64,000 nt of DNA, from NCBI GenBank assembly GCA_025451235.1, contig JANWKT010000024.1:62001-126000 (forward strand), in the 5' to 3' direction. This DNA comes from Flavobacteriales bacterium. Lineage in GTDB: Bacteria > Bacteroidota > Bacteroidia > CAIKAF01. Positions 45,064-54,060 of the stretch are shown one piece after another (positions within the stretch are counted from its first letter, which is position 1; each line of letters begins with the position of its first letter). Both the position numbers and the translations under genes were made by a program. Under the pieces are notes generated by a model, which was not told the origin of the DNA, did not search any database, and worked only from the letters and a program-made list of their open reading frames with translations.

Positions 45064-46335
45064 ATGAAGGCAGAGATCATCAACATAGGCGACGAGATTC
45101 TTATCGGACAGATCAGCAATACCAATGCGGTCTGGATAGCAGAGCAATTCAATCTATTGGGCATTCCTATTGCAAGAATGACCACGGTTGCCGACAAGGA
45201 GCAGGATATACTCGATGCGGTTGAAGCCGCATTTGAAAAACATGACCTCATCATCATGACAGGGGGATTGGGGCCGACCAAAGATGATATTACCAAGAAA
45301 ACACTGGTGGATTACTTTCAAACCGAACTCATATTTAACCAGGAGGTATATGATCGGTTGAATGGCTGGTTTACTTCCAGGGGACGGGTTTTTAGTGAAG
45401 TAAACCAAACCCAATGTTATGTCCCGGCTAATTGTAAAGTATTGATGAACAATTGGGGAACCGCTCCTGGTATGTTATTCGAAAAAAAAGGGAAATTCCT
45501 GGCCTCCCTTCCTGGGGTTCCTTATGAAATGATAAACCTGATGAGCCATCATATGATCCCCTTTATCAAAGCTCATTTCAACTTGCCCCCCCTGGTTCAT
45601 CGCTCCTTTAATATCGAAGGGATCCCGGAATCAGATCTGATGAAGACTATTGAATCATGGGAAGATCAACTCCCCCCTACCGTCAAATTGGCTTATCTCC
45701 CTTCCGCCGGGATCGTCAAACTCAGAATGAGCTCCCTGAATGAAGACGGTCAAGCCGAAAAACTTATACTGGCAGAAGCGGAAAAGCTGCATACCATTAT
45801 TGGGGATGAAATTTTCGGCTATGAAGAAGAAACTTTAGAGTCGACCATTAAAGAACTACTCGTAAACCGCAACCTGACTTTAACGGCTGCAGAAAGTTGT
45901 ACGGGAGGGTACCTGGCACATAAACTTACCTCTATACCTGGAATAAGCAGCGTGTTCCCCGGCAGTTTTGTTACCTATGATTATTGGGTAAAGACCGATA
46001 TTTTAGGTGTAAAGAAAACAACCCTTGAAAAATATGGAGCAGTAAGCAGGGAGGTAGTGATAGAAATGGCGTTAGCCGCTAAAGCAAAATTAAAAACCGA
46101 TTATGCCATTGCATTGAGTGGAATTGCGGGTCCTGGTGGTGGAACCCCGGAAAAGCCTGTTGGCACCGTTTGGATAGCATGGGCAACACCCACTGAAGTG
46201 CTGGCCAAGAGGTTTGAATTTCCTGCTGACCGGGCGGGAAATATTCATAGAAGTTATCAAAAATCATTAAGTATTTTGAGAAAACTTATCTTAGGGCTGC
46301 CTTTGAAAAAAGAACTTTGGGAAAAAGATGAGTAA
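45064..46335 (+). CDS. cinA: CinA family protein (nicotinamide-nucleotide amidase/competence-damage)
   Basis: The 423-residue product has two domains. The first (about 1-170) is the molybdopterin-binding-like COG1058 domain with EIINIGDEILIGQISNTNAVWIAEQF and IIMTGGLGPTKDDITKK. The second (about 265-415) is the CinA C-terminal amidase domain: TLTAAESCTGGYLAHKL (around residue 276), SGIAGPGGGTPEKPVGTVW. CinA enzymes hydrolyse nicotinamide mononucleotide to recycle NAD, and some hydrolyse ADP-ribose. Motifs for both domains are intact. Confidence 0.96.
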   Translation: MKAEIINIGDEILIGQISNTNAVWIAEQFNLLGIPIARMTTVADKEQDILDAVEAAFEKHDLIIMTGGLGPTKDDITKKTLVDYFQTELIFNQEVYDRLNGWFTSRGRVFSEVNQTQCYVPANCKVLMNNWGTAPGMLFEKKGKFLASLPGVPYEMINLMSHHMIPFIKAHFNLPPLVHRSFNIEGIPESDLMKTIESWEDQLPPTVKLAYLPSAGIVKLRMSSLNEDGQAEKLILAEAEKLHTIIGDEIFGYEEETLESTIKELLVNRNLTLTAAESCTGGYLAHKLTSIPGISSVFPGSFVTYDYWVKTDILGVKKTTLEKYGAVSREVVIEMALAAKAKLKTDYAIALSGIAGPGGGTPEKPVGTVWIAWATPTEVLAKRFEFPADRAGNIHRSYQKSLSILRKLILGLPLKKELWEKDE

Positions 46336-46342
46336 GTAGAAT

Positions 46343-47110
46343 ATGAAAGCATTTTTTACATTTCTTTTTATTTTTATTTTGGCAAATAGCTGGAGCCAGC
46401 AGATTACTTATTATGATCATTGCATGTCAAAAACAACCAATGCTGAGGACTACGAAAACCATGACGTTATTTTCAAAAACCCCATTGACACCAACATAGC
46501 AACCGTTCTTAGGTACAATAAAAGCGATCGATTAATCGATAGCAGTTATTATAGCGATTATAGCAAGCGCCGATTGGATAGTATTCACAAAACATGGTTC
46601 TCAGGAGGCCAACTGAAGTCTAAAGCCGGCTATAATGATGGAAAAAAGAACGGTGAGTTAAATACTTTTTACAGAAATGGTATCATGCGCAGAAAAGAGG
46701 TGTATCAAATGGACAGTATGATCTTGGGTGTTTGTTACGACTCTACCGGAAAAGAAATCCCATTTTTTAAATATGAGGTGATGCCAAATTATCCTGGTTG
46801 CAAAACAGAAATAACAAAAGACGGGATACGATGCTCAGGTGAACAATTTTTGACGGTTTTTTTAAATGAGAGATTGACTTATCCTAATAAGGCAAAAGAG
46901 CAAGGCATACAAGGTAAAGTATGGCTGTCGTTTGTGGTTGAAAAAAGTGGAGAAGTTGCCTGTGAAAAAATTGAAAGGGATATTGGTGGAGGTTGCGGGG
47001 AAGAAGCTTTGAGAGTGATTAAATTGTTTCCTGATTGGACCCCTGGCACAATGGATGGAGAACCTGTAAGGGTAAAATATAGATTTCCAATAAATTTTAC
47101 TTTAAGATAA
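46343..47110 (+). CDS. Secreted protein with MORN-like repeats and TonB C-terminal domain
   Basis: This 255-residue protein has a signal peptide (MKAFFTFLFIFILANSWSQ). A segment with toxin-antitoxin/MORN-like repeats follows (about 80-125; TWFSGGQLKSKAGYNDGKKNGELNTFYRNGIMRRKEVYQ). The last 90 residues are a TonB C-terminal domain (LNERLTYPNKAKEQGIQGKVWLSFVVEKSGEVACEKIERDIGGGCGEEALRVIKLFPDWTPGTMDGEPVRVKYRFPINFTL). A classical TonB has an N-terminal membrane anchor and a Pro-rich linker; this protein lacks both. So it is probably a periplasmic protein that uses the domain for binding, not for energy transfer. It is seven bases after cinA and converges with the LacI gene. Confidence 0.88.
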   Translation: MKAFFTFLFIFILANSWSQQITYYDHCMSKTTNAEDYENHDVIFKNPIDTNIATVLRYNKSDRLIDSSYYSDYSKRRLDSIHKTWFSGGQLKSKAGYNDGKKNGELNTFYRNGIMRRKEVYQMDSMILGVCYDSTGKEIPFFKYEVMPNYPGCKTEITKDGIRCSGEQFLTVFLNERLTYPNKAKEQGIQGKVWLSFVVEKSGEVACEKIERDIGGGCGEEALRVIKLFPDWTPGTMDGEPVRVKYRFPINFTLR

Positions 47111-47116
47111 AGTTTT

Positions 47117-48163
47117 TTACCCGCAGCTGTTTCTCACCATGAGCTCAACAGGTAAAACAACCCTATGACCATTGGTAGAGGTTCCATTCTCCACTCCTTC
47201 TTTATCCTTATTGTTCATCAGGCCGAACAGCATTTCCATGGCATGTTCACCCAATTGTTCCAATGGCTGTGAGATAGCCGTAATGGGTGGAGAAGTAAAT
47301 CTAAACAATTCAATATCATCGAAGCTAACCAGGGCAACATCTTGTGGGATCTTTAGTCCTTTATGGTGAATAGCCTCTAATGCATACAAGGCTACCAGGT
47401 TATTCAATGCAAAAATGGCCCTTACTTTATGAGGGGCAGATAATAAAAAATCAACCTCCTTGATAATATCCTCTCTTAAGTTTTCAAAGGAAACCTCCCT
47501 TAATAGGGCATCCTTCAATTCGATCTTATTCTTTTTAAGGGCATCTTTATACCCCGTGATCCGGTCTTTTAAGGTGCTCAAGTGAGAAGGTGACAAGGTG
47601 ATGAGTCCAATATTATTCACTCCCTTGTCCAATAGGTGTTGCACCAGCATCTCTGCTCCTTTTCGGTTATCAACCGTAACCGATGGGAACAAACCACTGG
47701 CAAATTCCCGGTCGAGCAATAAAAAAGGGGTTTTCTGCAGGGTAAGTTTATCAAACATTTGTGGATCATCCAAAGTGGATGAAACGATCAATCCATCTAC
47801 CTGGTGCTGGTCCGCCAATATGGAAATGAGGTCAGCTTCTCGTTTGGGGTTTTCATCAGAACTGCAAATGAGCATATGATAACCCTTCTTATTAGCCGCG
47901 TCTTCAACGCTTCGGGCAATCTTAGCATAAAAGGGATTCGAAATGTCAGCCACGATCAGACCTAAAACATTAGATTTTCCTGTGCGAAGCTTACGGGCAG
48001 TGGCGTTGGGCTTAAATCCCATCTCCTCCACCATTTTCCAAACCCTCTCCTCCGTTTTCTTGCTGATCCCATATTGGGTTGCCTTTCCATTTAATACCAT
48101 GGATACAAGGGTTTTGGACACACCCAAGGCTTTTGCCACATCTTCTAGCGAGCTTTTCTTCAT
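47117..48163 (-). CDS. LacI-family transcriptional regulator
   Basis: A 348-residue regulator. The N-terminal helix-turn-helix (LEDVAKALGVSKTLVSMVLNGKATQYGISKKTEERVWKMVEEMGF) and the hinge (NATARKLRTGKSNVLGLIVADISNPFYAKIARSVEDAA) lead to a periplasmic-binding-protein-like sugar sensor domain. This fold ends with VALVSFDDIELFRFTSPPITAISQP, as in CcpA- and GalR-type members. LacI proteins usually repress sugar-use genes, and their operators contain a central CG. No sugar operon is next to this gene. A perfect palindrome AAACCGGTTT lies 56 bases upstream of its ATG and may be its own operator. Confidence 0.94.
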   Translation of the reverse strand: MKKSSLEDVAKALGVSKTLVSMVLNGKATQYGISKKTEERVWKMVEEMGFKPNATARKLRTGKSNVLGLIVADISNPFYAKIARSVEDAANKKGYHMLICSSDENPKREADLISILADQHQVDGLIVSSTLDDPQMFDKLTLQKTPFLLLDREFASGLFPSVTVDNRKGAEMLVQHLLDKGVNNIGLITLSPSHLSTLKDRITGYKDALKKNKIELKDALLREVSFENLREDIIKEVDFLLSAPHKVRAIFALNNLVALYALEAIHHKGLKIPQDVALVSFDDIELFRFTSPPITAISQPLEQLGEHAMEMLFGLMNNKDKEGVENGTSTNGHRVVLPVELMVRNSCG

Positions 48164-48612
48164 GTAAGCTGGTAAATTGAAATCGAAAGTTACGTCAATT
48201 TTTATAAAAACAAAATCTAAACCGGTTTTGTTTACTTTTTTTTCTCTACATTTTTTAAAAAAATCGGTGTGCCTCTCTTTGATTCACTCAGGCCCAAGCT
48301 AAATCCACTCAGGACAGGGTTTTCCACTGTATCTCTACCTTGATAGATGACCAGTATAACTTAAACATATAGATGGGTGCCAATCTCCCCACAACAAATA
48401 ATGGATAACTGCAAGCCTTGAACCTTGAATTTTTGGGTAGATCCGCCAGGAAACCCTCACCCCTAAGGATGACAAACCGTTTTAGGCACTCCTAAAAATC
48501 CTTAAAATAGAGAGATTGTTAATACTATTGATGGGTCCATTTGCGTTTGGCATAAGTTTTGAATTAGATCATCTGCACGCTTGTTCATCATTAATTTAAC
48601 AAAGCCCATTTT
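48164..48612. other. 449-base divergent intergenic region
   Basis: It holds the LacI promoter and operator-like palindrome (48219-48228), a short repeat TTTTAGG-CACT-CCTAAAA (about 48480-48497), and the near-consensus AAGTTTTG (48554-48561) before the N/S-rich gene. The middle part (48240-48470) holds nothing I can name. Confidence 0.55.
48219..48228 (-). promoter_or_regulatory. Operator-like palindrome AAACCGGTTT
   Basis: A perfect ten-base palindrome with a central CCGG, next to a minus-strand near-promoter (TTTAGATTTTG), 56 bases before the LacI-family ATG. It fits the usual CG-centred shape of LacI-family operators, so self-repression is likely. Confidence 0.5.
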
Positions 48613-50007
48613 ATGAAAACACTCCTCATTACCACCACATGTCTTTGTACCGCAATGGTAACCTTTGGTCAAACAAAGTCTTCCACCGCAGGGGTCAGCT
48701 CTAACTCCAGCAATATTCAGGTTGGATCCACTACCACTACCACCACAACTAGTACCAGTACTCATAGAGATAATGGTATAAGCAACTACAACTATAGCAG
48801 CAATGATTACGGTAGCACCAATTCAAATTCAAACAGCAACTCAAACAGTAATTGGAATACCAACTCGAATACCAACTCGAATAGCAACTCCAACAGTAAC
48901 TGGGGCAGCAATAATAATAACAACTCCTATAATTCAAACTACAACAGCAATTATAACAATGGTTATTCGAACAACAACTACAATAATAATAACAGCAATT
49001 CCAACTATTCTACCTACTCCAACCAGAGTTATAAAGTAAAAGATGATAACTATGGTTCGAAATTGGTAACAGAAGATGAAGGAGCTAAAGTGAAAAATAT
49101 TTACAATACTACCGAAAGAGTAAGCATCTATAAAACCAACAATCCCATCAATCGACTATTTACTGACAACCAGAAAGCCAGCCAGAAATTTACCATTGAT
49201 GCACAAACCCAACAAAATCTTAAAGCGGCTGACGGTACCATTATTAAAATTGCTCCCAATAGCTTTGTTACCAAAAACGGTGAAGTGGTGCAAGGAGAAG
49301 TCGACTTCGAAGTAAAAGAAGTATATAAAAGGTCTGATATGGTATTGTCGAATGCCCATACTGTGGCCAACGACCAGATCCTGATATCAGGAGGAGAAAT
49401 GTACATGGGTGCTACCAGAAATGGAGAAGCTTTAATGCTGGCCAATAACAAACCTATCTCAGTTGAAATGCCAGTGGCTACGGATGGCCCAACCAACCAA
49501 AATACCAATATGCAATTGTTCTATGGAAGACCTAATGGCAATACGGTGAACTGGAATCTGGGCAGCACCAACTCTACAACCCCTACCAGCAATTCAAATG
49601 TTAACTCGGGTCAATCATATAATTTTAATGTAGGTGCCATGGGCTGGATGAATTGCGACCAGTTTATGAGGACCCAAGGTAACAATACAAAAGTAATTGT
49701 AAATGTTCCCCGCCAGTTTGATACCACCAATACCGCAGTGTTTGTGGTTTTTAAAGGCCAAAATACGGTTACCAGGTTCGATAATTTTAGCGCCGCCAGT
49801 AATACGTATAATGTAGGCTCTTTTTATACACGTTGGTATTCATTGCCCGTTGGATCAGAAGTTACCATTGTGGCGATCGCTGAAATTGATGGCCAACATT
49901 ATTCATCCATGAGCAGAACGGTTCTTGCAAACAACCATGTTGAAAACCTGATGTTTGAACCAACCACCATGGATATATTTAAAAAAGAAATGGAAAAGCT
50001 TCCATAA
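48613..50007 (+). CDS. N/S-rich secreted protein with ZU5-like C-terminal region
   Basis: The 464-residue protein has a signal peptide (MKTLLITTTCLCTAMVTFGQ). Residues about 40-145 are highly repetitive: a threonine run, then long stretches of Asn, Ser and Tyr (SNSNSNSN and YNSNYNN types). This composition is like prion-like domains. The remaining part (about 165-464) has an ordered domain with LKAADGTIIKIAPNSFVTKNGEVVQGEVDFEVKEVYKRSDMVLSNAHTVANDQILISGGEMYMGATRNG, which resembles ZU5-like beta sandwiches of Bacteroidota surface proteins. A T9SS sorting domain is not seen. The gene at 50231 has a matching layout. Function unknown; an assembly or matrix role is conjecture. Confidence 0.8.
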   Translation: MKTLLITTTCLCTAMVTFGQTKSSTAGVSSNSSNIQVGSTTTTTTTSTSTHRDNGISNYNYSSNDYGSTNSNSNSNSNSNWNTNSNTNSNSNSNSNWGSNNNNNSYNSNYNSNYNNGYSNNNYNNNNSNSNYSTYSNQSYKVKDDNYGSKLVTEDEGAKVKNIYNTTERVSIYKTNNPINRLFTDNQKASQKFTIDAQTQQNLKAADGTIIKIAPNSFVTKNGEVVQGEVDFEVKEVYKRSDMVLSNAHTVANDQILISGGEMYMGATRNGEALMLANNKPISVEMPVATDGPTNQNTNMQLFYGRPNGNTVNWNLGSTNSTTPTSNSNVNSGQSYNFNVGAMGWMNCDQFMRTQGNNTKVIVNVPRQFDTTNTAVFVVFKGQNTVTRFDNFSAASNTYNVGSFYTRWYSLPVGSEVTIVAIAEIDGQHYSSMSRTVLANNHVENLMFEPTTMDIFKKEMEKLP

Positions 50008-50030
50008 GCTCCCTAGGTTAAACCTATTGG

Positions 50031-50058
50031 AAAGACCCCTTGATGGGGTCTTTTTTTT
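50031..50058 (+). terminator. Rho-independent terminator
   Basis: A nine-base perfect stem AAAGACCCC / GGGGTCTTT with a five-base loop is followed by T residues to 50058. It stands 24 bases after the N/S-rich gene. Confidence 0.93.
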
Positions 50059-50230
50059 GCCCAGATAGCTTCGGAGTTGAACCTGTTAAATCCTCAAGTG
50101 TAATATAAAGGGTAGTTAAAATCGAAAAGGTTTATAATCATTTAAAATTTTGCTCGTTAAATGGTACGGGATTTGCCTATCTTTATCAAAGAATTGATCC
50201 TTTTTATTTTCAACAAGTAAAACAGTCAAT

Positions 50231-51175
50231 ATGAAAAACTCTTTATTCCTCCTGGTAATAGCAGCCCTTGGTTCAATGGCAACTGCTCAAAATCTTATCA
50301 TCACTCCGAATGTAGGTGTAAGCACTGGGGTTGGCACCATTACCACCACCACTACTACCACTACCACCAACTCGCCTTTTGGCAGTACCACCAACACCTC
50401 CTATGATCGTAATGTTGGAAACAATACCTATACCATCACCAATTCCAACTCACCTGGAGGAGGAGTTTCCAATACCAACTACTCGAACAACAACGGGTAT
50501 AATAACAATACCTATAACAACAATAGCTATACGAATGGTTATAACAACGGGTATGGAAATGGCTACAACAATGGATACGGAAATTCAAATAATTACAACA
50601 ACGGGTACAATAACCAGTCGAATTACACCTATAGCAATGATGGTTATGGCAGCACGGTTGAAATTGAAGATGACAAAGGAAACAGGACCATTATTGAAAC
50701 TACCACAGATTCAACTGCCGCCCTTGAAAGAAAGTCGGTACTGGAAAATATCAGTAAACATATTGTTCACTTTACAGGTTTGGTCATGTCGGACGCCTTT
50801 GATGATGGTGACCTTTCCAAAGCATATGTAATGGATAAATACTCTGAGTTTTTAAAGCCGGGTAAGTATGGCAACATCAGTTCAACCCTGCCTAATTCAG
50901 TAAAATACACTTTCGATGGGATAGCCATCCCACCTAAAACCAGGCTGATCATTTATAGCGGTTCAAATTTTACCGGTGATAAACTGGTGGATATTACTGG
51001 TCCAGCCATTATTAACAATAGTAAATGGCAAACGGACGACCGTTATATGACCGCTAATACCAAAACGTACTGCACTGAATTACAAACTACTTTCCCGCAA
51101 AGTACCCGGCAGTGGAGTATAAACGACATGCATAACTGGCAAAACGGTTCTATAGAGATCATTGAGATCCCCTAA
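50231..51175 (+). CDS. N/Y/G-rich secreted protein with beta/gamma-crystallin-like end
   Basis: A 314-residue protein with signal peptide MKNSLFLLVIAALGSMATAQ. It has a Thr run and then a low-complexity segment (about 75-140) of repeated NGYNNGYGNGY units. An acidic linker follows (EIEDDKGNRTIIETTTDS). The C-terminal part (about 155-314) has TRLIIYSGSNFTGDKLVDITGPAIINN and STRQWSINDMHNWQNGSIEIIEI, which resembles beta/gamma-crystallin-like motifs. No T9SS domain is apparent. The same combination of signal peptide, Thr-run and Asn-rich tract is found in the gene before it, so they are probably related in role. Confidence 0.78.
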   Translation: MKNSLFLLVIAALGSMATAQNLIITPNVGVSTGVGTITTTTTTTTTNSPFGSTTNTSYDRNVGNNTYTITNSNSPGGGVSNTNYSNNNGYNNNTYNNNSYTNGYNNGYGNGYNNGYGNSNNYNNGYNNQSNYTYSNDGYGSTVEIEDDKGNRTIIETTTDSTAALERKSVLENISKHIVHFTGLVMSDAFDDGDLSKAYVMDKYSEFLKPGKYGNISSTLPNSVKYTFDGIAIPPKTRLIIYSGSNFTGDKLVDITGPAIINNSKWQTDDRYMTANTKTYCTELQTTFPQSTRQWSINDMHNWQNGSIEIIEIP

Positions 51176-51196
51176 AGGAAAAAATTCTTGTGTAGA

Positions 51197-51229
51197 AAGC
51201 CTGTTAGCTATAGCCAACAGGCTTTTTTT
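51197..51229 (+). terminator. Rho-independent terminator
   Basis: Nine-base stem AAGCCTGTT / AACAGGCTT with a ten-base loop, followed by a run of seven T residues, 21 bases after the N/Y/G-rich gene. Confidence 0.93.
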
Positions 51230-51252
51230 ATGTTTTTTAACCCAGGGAGATC

Positions 51253-51322
51253 CTAATGGAAGCCTGCCTGCCGTGGTGCAGACCTTTACTTTGGCAGGTG
51301 GGCATTAGCTGGCCGGTCTGCA
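51253..51322. repeat. Interlocked inverted repeats upstream of valS (possible pseudoknot)
   Basis: CTAATG (51253-51258) pairs with CATTAG (51303-51308) and CCTGCC (51263-51268) with GGCAGG (51293-51298), forming one stem. TGCAGACC (51277-51284), inside its loop, pairs with GGTCTGCA (51315-51322) outside it. This gives a crossed, pseudoknot-like topology. The CCTGCC/GGCAGG part resembles the palindrome at 32749-32770. Confidence 0.6.
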
Positions 51323-51374
51323 GGAATAGCTCTAAAAAAAATGCTATTTTTACACCCTTGAAAAATGGCAAATA

Positions 51375-54059
51375 ATGACGGAAATAGCTAAAATATACGA
51401 TCCTAAACTCACCGAAGATAAATGGTACCAGCAATGGCTGGCACATAAATGTTTTGCAAGTAAACCTGATGAACGCACCCCTTTTACTATCGTGATCCCT
51501 CCCCCGAATGTGACGGGAGTTTTACACATGGGGCATATGTTGAACAACACCATTCAGGATGTATTGATACGTAAAGCACGGATGGAAGGCAAAAATGCCT
51601 GCTGGGTACCAGGAACCGACCATGCCAGCATTGCCACCGAAGCAAAAGTGGTACAAATGCTGCGTGACCAGGGAATTAAAAAATCTGACCTAAGCAGAGA
51701 TGAATTTATAAAACATGCTCATATTTGGAAAGATAAGTATGGCGGAATTATATTAGACCAATTAAAAAAATTAGGCGCCAGTTGCGATTGGGACAGAACC
51801 GACTTTACCATGAATGATCATTATACCGAGGCGGTAATTGATGTATTCATCGATCTCTACAATAAAGGTTTAATATATCGTGGGCTAAGGATGATCAACT
51901 GGGACCCGGTTGGCAAAACGGCCCTGAGCGATGAAGAAGTATTACATACGGCCGAAAATTCAAAACTTTATTTTGTAAAATATAAACTGGTAGGATCTGG
52001 CGACTTTATTACGATCGCCACTACCCGTCCGGAAACCATATTAGCAGATACGGCGATTTGTATCAATCCGAAAGATGAAAGATATCTCCATCTACATGGT
52101 AAGAAAGCATTGGTGCCCTTGATCAATAGAGAGATCCCGGTTATTCTCGACGAATATGTTTCGATTGAATTCGGTACAGGTTGTTTAAAAGTAACTCCTG
52201 CTCATGATGCCAATGATTATGCACTCGGAGAAAAACATGGGTTGGAGGTAATTGATATCCTGAATGAAGATGGTACCTTGAATCTGAAAGCCCAACTATA
52301 TATTGGGCAAGACAGGTTCGAAGTACGTAAGCAAATTGCCAAAGATCTGGAGGCTGCCGGGCATATTACCAAAATTGATGATTACCAGAACCAGGTAGGA
52401 CGTAGCGAAAGGACCAATGCCATTATTGAACCTAGACTTTCCTTACAATGGTTTGTGGACATGAAAAAATTCGTGCAGAAAAATCCACAGGTAGTGAGTG
52501 ATGTGATGGAAGACAAAATAAAATTCCATCCAGCTAAATATAAAAACACCTACAAGCATTGGATGGACAATATCCGCGACTGGTGCATCAGTCGTCAACT
52601 TTGGTGGGGACAACGGATCCCGGCTTGGTATGATGACAAGGGAAATTGTTATGTTGCTAAAACACTCGAAGAGGCAAAGAAGTTGGCGGCCTATGATAAA
52701 ACCCCCATCAAGGAACATGACCAGAAAAAAATGATGAAGGATACGGAGGGTATTGTTCTCACCCAGGATGAAGATGTAGTGGATACCTGGTTCAGTTCAT
52801 GGTTATGGCCACTGGAAGTTTTTGGCTGGAATAAGGACAAAAACAACAAAGAGCTTGCGTATTATTATCCAACCAACGACCTAGTGACGGCTCCGGAGAT
52901 CATGTTCTTCTGGGTGATGAGGATGATCATGGCTGGGTACGAATACAAAGGGGAAAAACCTTTTTCAAATGTATATTTTACAGGGATCGTAAGGGATAAG
53001 ATTGGCAGAAAAATGAGTAAACAGTTCGGCAATTCGCCTGATCCTTTAGAATTAATGGGGAAATACAGTGCCGATGGAGTTAGAGTAGGTATGCTCCTCT
53101 CCTCTCCAGCCGGAAACGATCTGTTGTTCGATGAAAGTTTATGTGAGCAAGGAAGAAACTTTGCTAACAAGGTTTGGAATGCATTCAGGTTGGTGCAAGG
53201 ATGGCAGATTGATGTGGTAGCCAAGCCTTCTGAAGGTAACCAGCAAGCCATGGACTGGTTCGAAAGCAGGTTCAACGAAGTGTTAACTGAGTTGAACGAT
53301 CTATATGGAAAATTCAGGATGAACGAGGCGTTACATGCCACTTATAAATTGGTATGGGATGATTTTTGTGCCTGGTATTTGGAAATGATCAAACCGGAGT
53401 ATGTGGATGGAAAGTCGCTGCCGATAGACTTGAAAACCTATGAAACCACCTTGAAGTTTTTCGAGGGGATCTTAAAACTCATGCATCCCTTTATGCCATT
53501 TATTACGGAAGAAATATGGCATTTGATCAAGGAGAGAAAAGAGAATGAATTTATCATGCTGACTTCCTGGCCTGTGATTGGGTCTATCGATACCGGTTTA
53601 TTGAATCAGTTTAAGACAACCGAAGGGCTCATTACGGAGATCCGTAATTTTAGGAAATCAAAAAATATTTCACCGAAAGAAGGTCTACAATTATTTATAA
53701 GAGGTGAAAAAAATATTGATCAAAAACTCTTTACACCCATTGTAAAAAAATTAGGTAACCTGATTGGAATGGATGCAATAGATAACAAAGCAGATAATGC
53801 CTATGGATTTATTGCGGATAATGTAGAATATTTTATTCCTTTTACCGCTTCTATCGACATGGAAGCGGAGTTAGCACGGATCCAAAAGGAGATTGAATAT
53901 AACAAAGGGTTTTTAAAATCCGTTATGGCAAAATTGGGCAACGAGAAATTTATAACCAATGCAAAACCAGAGGTAGTGGCCGTTGAGACCAAGAAAAAAG
54001 AGGATGCGGAAGCCAAGATCAAGGCACTCGAGGATCAATTGGTAAGCCTGAGCAAATAG
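51375..54059 (+). CDS. valS: Valyl-tRNA synthetase
   Basis: ValRS loads valine on its tRNA and edits wrongly charged threonine. The 894-residue class I enzyme has the HIGH signature as HMGH (51-54, after IPPPNVTGVL) and the KMSKS loop as KMSKQFGNSPDP (about residue 546). The editing domain lies between them (about 190-345; TIATTRPETILADTAICINP). The helical anticodon domain (about 630-780) and a C-terminal coiled coil (about 835-894; EAELARIQKEIEYNKGFLKSVMAKLGNEKFITNAKPEVV) complete the normal order. It begins 145 bases after a terminator and is followed by a small membrane gene at one base. Confidence 0.98.
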   Translation: MTEIAKIYDPKLTEDKWYQQWLAHKCFASKPDERTPFTIVIPPPNVTGVLHMGHMLNNTIQDVLIRKARMEGKNACWVPGTDHASIATEAKVVQMLRDQGIKKSDLSRDEFIKHAHIWKDKYGGIILDQLKKLGASCDWDRTDFTMNDHYTEAVIDVFIDLYNKGLIYRGLRMINWDPVGKTALSDEEVLHTAENSKLYFVKYKLVGSGDFITIATTRPETILADTAICINPKDERYLHLHGKKALVPLINREIPVILDEYVSIEFGTGCLKVTPAHDANDYALGEKHGLEVIDILNEDGTLNLKAQLYIGQDRFEVRKQIAKDLEAAGHITKIDDYQNQVGRSERTNAIIEPRLSLQWFVDMKKFVQKNPQVVSDVMEDKIKFHPAKYKNTYKHWMDNIRDWCISRQLWWGQRIPAWYDDKGNCYVAKTLEEAKKLAAYDKTPIKEHDQKKMMKDTEGIVLTQDEDVVDTWFSSWLWPLEVFGWNKDKNNKELAYYYPTNDLVTAPEIMFFWVMRMIMAGYEYKGEKPFSNVYFTGIVRDKIGRKMSKQFGNSPDPLELMGKYSADGVRVGMLLSSPAGNDLLFDESLCEQGRNFANKVWNAFRLVQGWQIDVVAKPSEGNQQAMDWFESRFNEVLTELNDLYGKFRMNEALHATYKLVWDDFCAWYLEMIKPEYVDGKSLPIDLKTYETTLKFFEGILKLMHPFMPFITEEIWHLIKERKENEFIMLTSWPVIGSIDTGLLNQFKTTEGLITEIRNFRKSKNISPKEGLQLFIRGEKNIDQKLFTPIVKKLGNLIGMDAIDNKADNAYGFIADNVEYFIPFTASIDMEAELARIQKEIEYNKGFLKSVMAKLGNEKFITNAKPEVVAVETKKKEDAEAKIKALEDQLVSLSK

Positions 54060-54060
54060 G

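Noticed and set aside
50331-50831. 166-codon plus-strand frame within the N/Y/G-rich gene
   Set aside because: A shifted reading of the same low-complexity DNA giving Thr/Ile/Met-rich nonsense; the chosen frame has a signal peptide and an ordered C-terminal domain.
52865-53341. 158-codon minus-strand frame inside valS
   Set aside because: Antisense of a conserved enzyme, no recognizable domain; a by-product of codon bias.
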